Assembly (NCBI GenBank): GCA_902525795.1
Contig: CABZIT010000010.1
Span: 1-36,183 of the forward strand
DNA from: an uncultured Bacteroidota bacterium
Lineage (GTDB): Bacteria > Bacteroidota > Bacteroidia > Flavobacteriales > Flavobacteriaceae
Length of the DNA: 36,183 nt
Direction: 5' to 3'
Both the position numbers and the translations under genes were made by a program. The first letter of the stretch is position 1; each line of letters begins with the position of its first letter. The notes below the pieces were generated by a model. The model made no database searches, had not been told where the DNA came from, and saw only the letters and a list, made by a program, of their open reading frames with translations. This document shows positions 32,291 through 36,183 of this stretch, piece after piece.

Positions 32291-35200
32291 ATGCGTAGAA
32301 GAAAAGAAAATACTGCAATAAAATTTAATAAAATATCTATCGGACTTGGTTCTCCTGAGTCAATATTATCCAAATCGAGAGGTGAGGTTTTAAAACCTGA
32401 AACAATTAATTATAGAACTCATAAACCTGAAAGAGATGGGCTATTTTGCGAAAGAATTTTTGGTCCTGTTAAGGATTATGAATGCGCTTGTGGTAAATAT
32501 AAAAGAATTAGATATAAAGGGATAGTTTGTGATAGATGTGGAGTGGAGGTTACTGAAAAGAAAGTTAGAAGGGACAGAATTGGACATATTAATCTAGTTG
32601 TTCCTGTTGCGCATATCTGGTATTTTAGATCGCTTCCCAACAAAATCGGATATTTACTTGGCTTACCCTCGAAAAAACTTGATATGATCATTTATTACGA
32701 GAGATATGTTGTTATTCAACCAGGAATTGCGAAGGATCAGGAAGGTAATGATTTGAACAAAATGGACTTCCTTACTGAAGAAGAATACTTGAACGTTCTT
32801 GATTCAATTCCGCATGAAAATATGTATTTAGAAGATAGTGATCCTGATAAGTTTATTGCAAAAATGGGGGCCGAATGTCTGATTGAGTTACTTTCAAGAA
32901 TCAACCTTGATGATTTATCATATGAGCTCAGAGACAAGGCAAATAACGAAACTTCAAAACAAAGAAAAACAGAAGCCCTTAAAAGATTGCAAGTGGTTGA
33001 ATCTTTTCGTGAAGGAAACTTAAATAGGCAAAATTTACCGGAATGGATGATTATGAAAGCAATACCTGTTATTCCACCCGAGCTTAGGCCTTTAGTCCCA
33101 CTAGATGGTGGAAGGTTTGCTACATCTGATTTGAATGATTTGTATAGAAGAGTAATTATTCGTAACAACAGATTAAAAAGACTTATTGAAATTAAAGCGC
33201 CTGAAGTAATTCTTAGAAATGAAAAAAGAATGTTACAGGAATCGGTTGATTCTTTGTTTGATAATACCAGAAAATCTTCTGCTGTTAAAACTGAGTCTAA
33301 CAGGCCATTAAAGTCCCTTTCAGATTCGCTCAAGGGAAAACAGGGTAGATTTAGGCAAAATTTACTTGGAAAAAGAGTTGATTACTCTGCCCGATCTGTA
33401 ATCGTTGTGGGTCCGGATCTAAAATTGTTTGAATGTGGCTTACCTAAAAATATGGCAGCAGAATTATATAAGCCATTTATAATTCGAAAACTTATGGAGC
33501 GAGGCATTGTCAAAACTGTTAAGTCTGCAAGAAAAATTATTGATAGAAGAGAGCCTGTTGTTTGGGATATTCTTGAAAATGTTTTAAGAGGACATCCAGT
33601 ACTCCTAAATAGGGCTCCAACCTTACATAGATTAGGAATTCAAGCATTTCAGCCAAAACTTATTGAAGGAAAGGCAATTCAACTGCATCCATTAGTTTGT
33701 ACTGCTTTCAATGCTGATTTTGATGGTGATCAAATGGCCGTACACCTACCACTTGGCCCTGAGGCTATCCTTGAAGCCCAACTATTAATGTTAGCTTCTC
33801 ACAATATATTAAATCCAGCAAATGGATCTCCTATTACTGTCCCATCACAAGATATGGTTTTAGGTTTGTATTACATGACTAAACAAAAATTATCAACTGA
33901 TAAAGAAAAAGTAATTGGTGAAGGTCTAACATTTTATTCACCTGAAGAAGTTATAATTGCTTACAACGATAAAAAGGTTGAGCTCAATACCACTATTAAA
34001 GTTAAAACAACCGATCTTGATGAAAAAAATAATTCTCGCGATGTAATCATTGAAACAACTGTTGGAAGGGTTTTATTTAACGAAAAAGTTCCAAATGAAG
34101 CTGGTTACATAAATGAAGTTTTGACAAAAAAATCATTAAGAGATATAATTGGTAAAATTTTAAAAGTTACTAGTGTTCCTGCAACAGCTGCATTTCTAGA
34201 TGAAATTAAAACCTTGGGTTATCAATTTGCATTTCAAGGCGGTTTATCTTTTAGCTTAGGAGATATTATAATCCCAAATGAAAAATTTGGAATGATAGAT
34301 GATGCAAATAAAAAAGTTGATTTAATCAGATCAAATTACAACATGGGATTAATAACAAACAATGAAAGGTACAATCAGGTTATTGACATTTGGACATCAA
34401 CTAATGCTGAATTAACTGAACTATCAATGAAAAGAATTCGCGAGGATCAACAAGGATTTAATTCTGTGTATATGATGCTAGACTCAGGTGCAAGGGGATC
34501 CAAAGAACAAATCAGGCAATTAACGGGTATGAGAGGTCTAATGGCCAAACCCAAAAAATCAACAGCTGGTGGAGGTGAAATTATTGAAAATCCAATTTTA
34601 TCTAACTTTAAGGAAGGTCTTTCTATTTTAGAGTATTTTATTTCAACCCATGGTGCCAGAAAAGGATTAGCAGATACAGCATTGAAAACTGCCGATGCAG
34701 GATATTTGACCAGAAGACTTGTTGATGTATCACAGGATGTCATTATTACAGAGCAAGATTGTGGGACTTTAAGAGGAATTTCTGTTTCATCTTTGAAGAA
34801 AAATGAAGAAGTTGTAGAAAAGTTACAGTACAGAGTTGTTGGAAGAACATCTCTACATGATTTATACGATCCAATTTCCGGGGATCTTATTGTTAAATCT
34901 GGTGAACTCATTGATGATGAAATTGCCCATAAAATTGAATTATCATCCATTGAATCAGTTGAAGTTAGATCAGCATTAACTTGTGAATCTAAAAGGGGTA
35001 TATGTGCAAAATGTTATGGAAGAAATCTTGCAACTGGCAATGATGTTCAAATGGGTGAAGCTGTTGGAGTTGTTGCTGCTCAGTCAATCGGTGAACCTGG
35101 AACTCAGCTTACATTAAGGACTTTCCATGTGGGTGGTATTGCTGGAAATATTTCAGAAGAAAGCAGCGTTACCGCTAAATTTGATGGAAATATTGAAATT

Positions 35201-36183
35201 GATGACTTAAAAACTGTTAAAGGAAAAAATGCTAACGGTGATGATGTTGATATAGTTATTTCAAGAACAGCTGAAATAAAAATAGCAGATCCAAATACAG
35301 GATTGACTTTAAGTAACAATAATATTCCATATGGCGCTCAACTATACATCAAGGGTAAGAAAAAAATTAAAAAGGGAACACTAGTTTGTGAATGGGACCC
35401 TTACAATGGAGTTATCATTTCTGATTATTCTGGAAAAGTAAAATTTGAAAATATTCAACAAGGAATCACTTTTGAAGTTGAAATTGATGAGCAAACAGGA
35501 TTTCAAGAAAAAGTTATAATTGAATCTAGAAACAAAAAGCTGATTCCAACTTTACACATTGTAAATTCTAAAGAAGAAATTATAAGATCGTATAACCTCC
35601 CTGTAGGTGCTCATTTAGTTGTTGATGACAATGAAAATATTGGAATAGGAAAAATTCTAGTGAAGATCCCTAGGAAATCAGCAAAAACTGGAGATATCAC
35701 TGGTGGTTTACCTCGTGTCACAGAATTATTTGAGGCTAGAAACCCTTCAAACCCTGCTGTTGTAAGTGAAATTGATGGTGTAGTTTCATATGGAAAAATT
35801 AAGAGAGGAAATAGAGAAATTATTATTGAAGCAAAAACTGGGGAGATAAGAAAGTATCTTATTAAGCTTTCAAATCAAATTTTAGTTCAGGAGAATGATT
35901 TTGTCAAGGCTGGCACTCCCATGTCTGAGGGGTCAATTACCCCAAATGATATACTAAATATAAAGGGTCCGTCTGCTGTCCAGCAATATTTAGTAAATGA
36001 AGTTCAGGAAGTTTACAGGCTTCAAGGAGTAAAAATTAACGATAAGCATTTTGAAGTTGTAGTTAGGCAGATGATGAGGAAAGTCAAAATTAATGACTCA
36101 GGTGATACAATATTCCTAGAAGATCAATTAGTTCATAAATCTGATTTTATTGATGAAAATGATGATATATATGGAAAAAAAAT
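32291..36183 (+). CDS. rpoC: DNA-directed RNA polymerase subunit beta' (3' end outside window)
   Basis: The frame opens at ATG 32291 ([20 protein letters not shown]) and is still open at the window edge after 1297 codons; the complete protein in this phylum is about 1430. An upstream ATG at 32284 stops after four codons and is discarded. The N-terminal zinc site is Cys65, 67, 80 and 83 ([20 protein letters not shown]). The catalytic magnesium loop NADFDGD is at 474-480. The second zinc site is Cys824 (QDCGT), 898, 905 and 908 ([15 protein letters not shown]), followed by the bridge/trigger region [20 protein letters not shown]. It forms the active site with beta. Only the C-terminal 100-odd residues are missing. 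Confidence 0.98.
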   Translation, partial: MRRRKENTAIKFNKISIGLGSPESILSKSRGEVLKPETINYRTHKPERDGLFCERIFGPVKDYECACGKYKRIRYKGIVCDRCGVEVTEKKVRRDRIGHINLVVPVAHIWYFRSLPNKIGYLLGLPSKKLDMIIYYERYVVIQPGIAKDQEGNDLNKMDFLTEEEYLNVLDSIPHENMYLEDSDPDKFIAKMGAECLIELLSRINLDDLSYELRDKANNETSKQRKTEALKRLQVVESFREGNLNRQNLPEWMIMKAIPVIPPELRPLVPLDGGRFATSDLNDLYRRVIIRNNRLKRLIEIKAPEVILRNEKRMLQESVDSLFDNTRKSSAVKTESNRPLKSLSDSLKGKQGRFRQNLLGKRVDYSARSVIVVGPDLKLFECGLPKNMAAELYKPFIIRKLMERGIVKTVKSARKIIDRREPVVWDILENVLRGHPVLLNRAPTLHRLGIQAFQPKLIEGKAIQLHPLVCTAFNADFDGDQMAVHLPLGPEAILEAQLLMLASHNILNPANGSPITVPSQDMVLGLYYMTKQKLSTDKEKVIGEGLTFYSPEEVIIAYNDKKVELNTTIKVKTTDLDEKNNSRDVIIETTVGRVLFNEKVPNEAGYINEVLTKKSLRDIIGKILKVTSVPATAAFLDEIKTLGYQFAFQGGLSFSLGDIIIPNEKFGMIDDANKKVDLIRSNYNMGLITNNERYNQVIDIWTSTNAELTELSMKRIREDQQGFNSVYMMLDSGARGSKEQIRQLTGMRGLMAKPKKSTAGGGEIIENPILSNFKEGLSILEYFISTHGARKGLADTALKTADAGYLTRRLVDVSQDVIITEQDCGTLRGISVSSLKKNEEVVEKLQYRVVGRTSLHDLYDPISGDLIVKSGELIDDEIAHKIELSSIESVEVRSALTCESKRGICAKCYGRNLATGNDVQMGEAVGVVAAQSIGEPGTQLTLRTFHVGGIAGNISEESSVTAKFDGNIEIDDLKTVKGKNANGDDVDIVISRTAEIKIADPNTGLTLSNNNIPYGAQLYIKGKKKIKKGTLVCEWDPYNGVIISDYSGKVKFENIQQGITFEVEIDEQTGFQEKVIIESRNKKLIPTLHIVNSKEEIIRSYNLPVGAHLVVDDNENIGIGKILVKIPRKSAKTGDITGGLPRVTELFEARNPSNPAVVSEIDGVVSYGKIKRGNREIIIEAKTGEIRKYLIKLSNQILVQENDFVKAGTPMSEGSITPNDILNIKGPSAVQQYLVNEVQEVYRLQGVKINDKHFEVVVRQMMRKVKINDSGDTIFLEDQLVHKSDFIDENDDIYGKK

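Noticed and set aside
32737-33333. A 198-codon minus-strand frame opposite rpoC, and others at 34447-34950 and 30847-31269
   Set aside because: All are antisense to conserved polymerase coding sequence, with no start context or recognisable domain.

Overview
The window looks like chromosomal DNA of a low-GC (about 30 % by eye) marine-type flavobacterium (Bacteroidota). Three things point there. The promoter-like boxes read TAnnTTTG. Almost no gene has a Shine-Dalgarno sequence. Typical families are present: a NamZ/DUF1343 hydrolase, a LolE-type permease, a TorF-like porin, and the order rpsU - xerC - tRNA cluster ... tuf - trnW - secE - nusG - rplKAJL - rpoBC. Genes are tightly packed, often overlapping, and several need TTG or GTG starts.

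Layout. (1) 1-3455: edge of a surface-polysaccharide locus, with a partial PAPS-type sulfotransferase, a GT4-like and two GT2-like glycosyltransferases, and a FdtA-type dTDP-sugar ketoisomerase. (2) 3452-6571: envelope genes ftsE and namZ on the minus strand, and a LolC/E-like permease whose start overlaps that of namZ. (3) 6599-10401: a cystathionine-beta-synthase/cysteine-synthase enzyme, a sodium:alanine symporter, rpsU (the only gene with a strong Shine-Dalgarno) and a XerC/D recombinase. (4) 10463-10853: four tRNAs (Thr-TGT, Tyr-GTA, Gly-TCC, Thr-GGT) behind a promoter-like box and a terminator-like hairpin. (5) 10854-14171: accessory stretch. The 3' half of the last tRNA-Thr is repeated 1121 bp downstream, bracketing a single secreted alpha/beta-hydrolase gene. 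Next come an unknown membrane-anchored protein, a lipocalin-like lipoprotein and a MerC-family protein. (6) 14266-20876: gltD-gltB (glutamate synthase) and a TorF-like porin, all on the minus strand. (7) 21053-24038: a compact operon (NAD(P)H oxidoreductase, DoxX-like protein, two tiny membrane proteins), then an unknown polytopic membrane protein and an AlkA-type DNA glycosylase. (8) 24071-36183: tuf, trnW, secE, nusG, rplK, rplA, rplJ, rplL, rpoB and most of rpoC, with RNA hairpins in three of the spacers.

The best candidates for something new are the tRNA-Thr(GGT) attachment-site-like duplication with its one-gene cassette and shared leader (10.8-12.1 kb), and the lone strong Shine-Dalgarno of rpsU. 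The latter fits the bS21 autoregulation proposed for Flavobacterium. I found no CRISPR array, insertion sequence or recognisable defence system.
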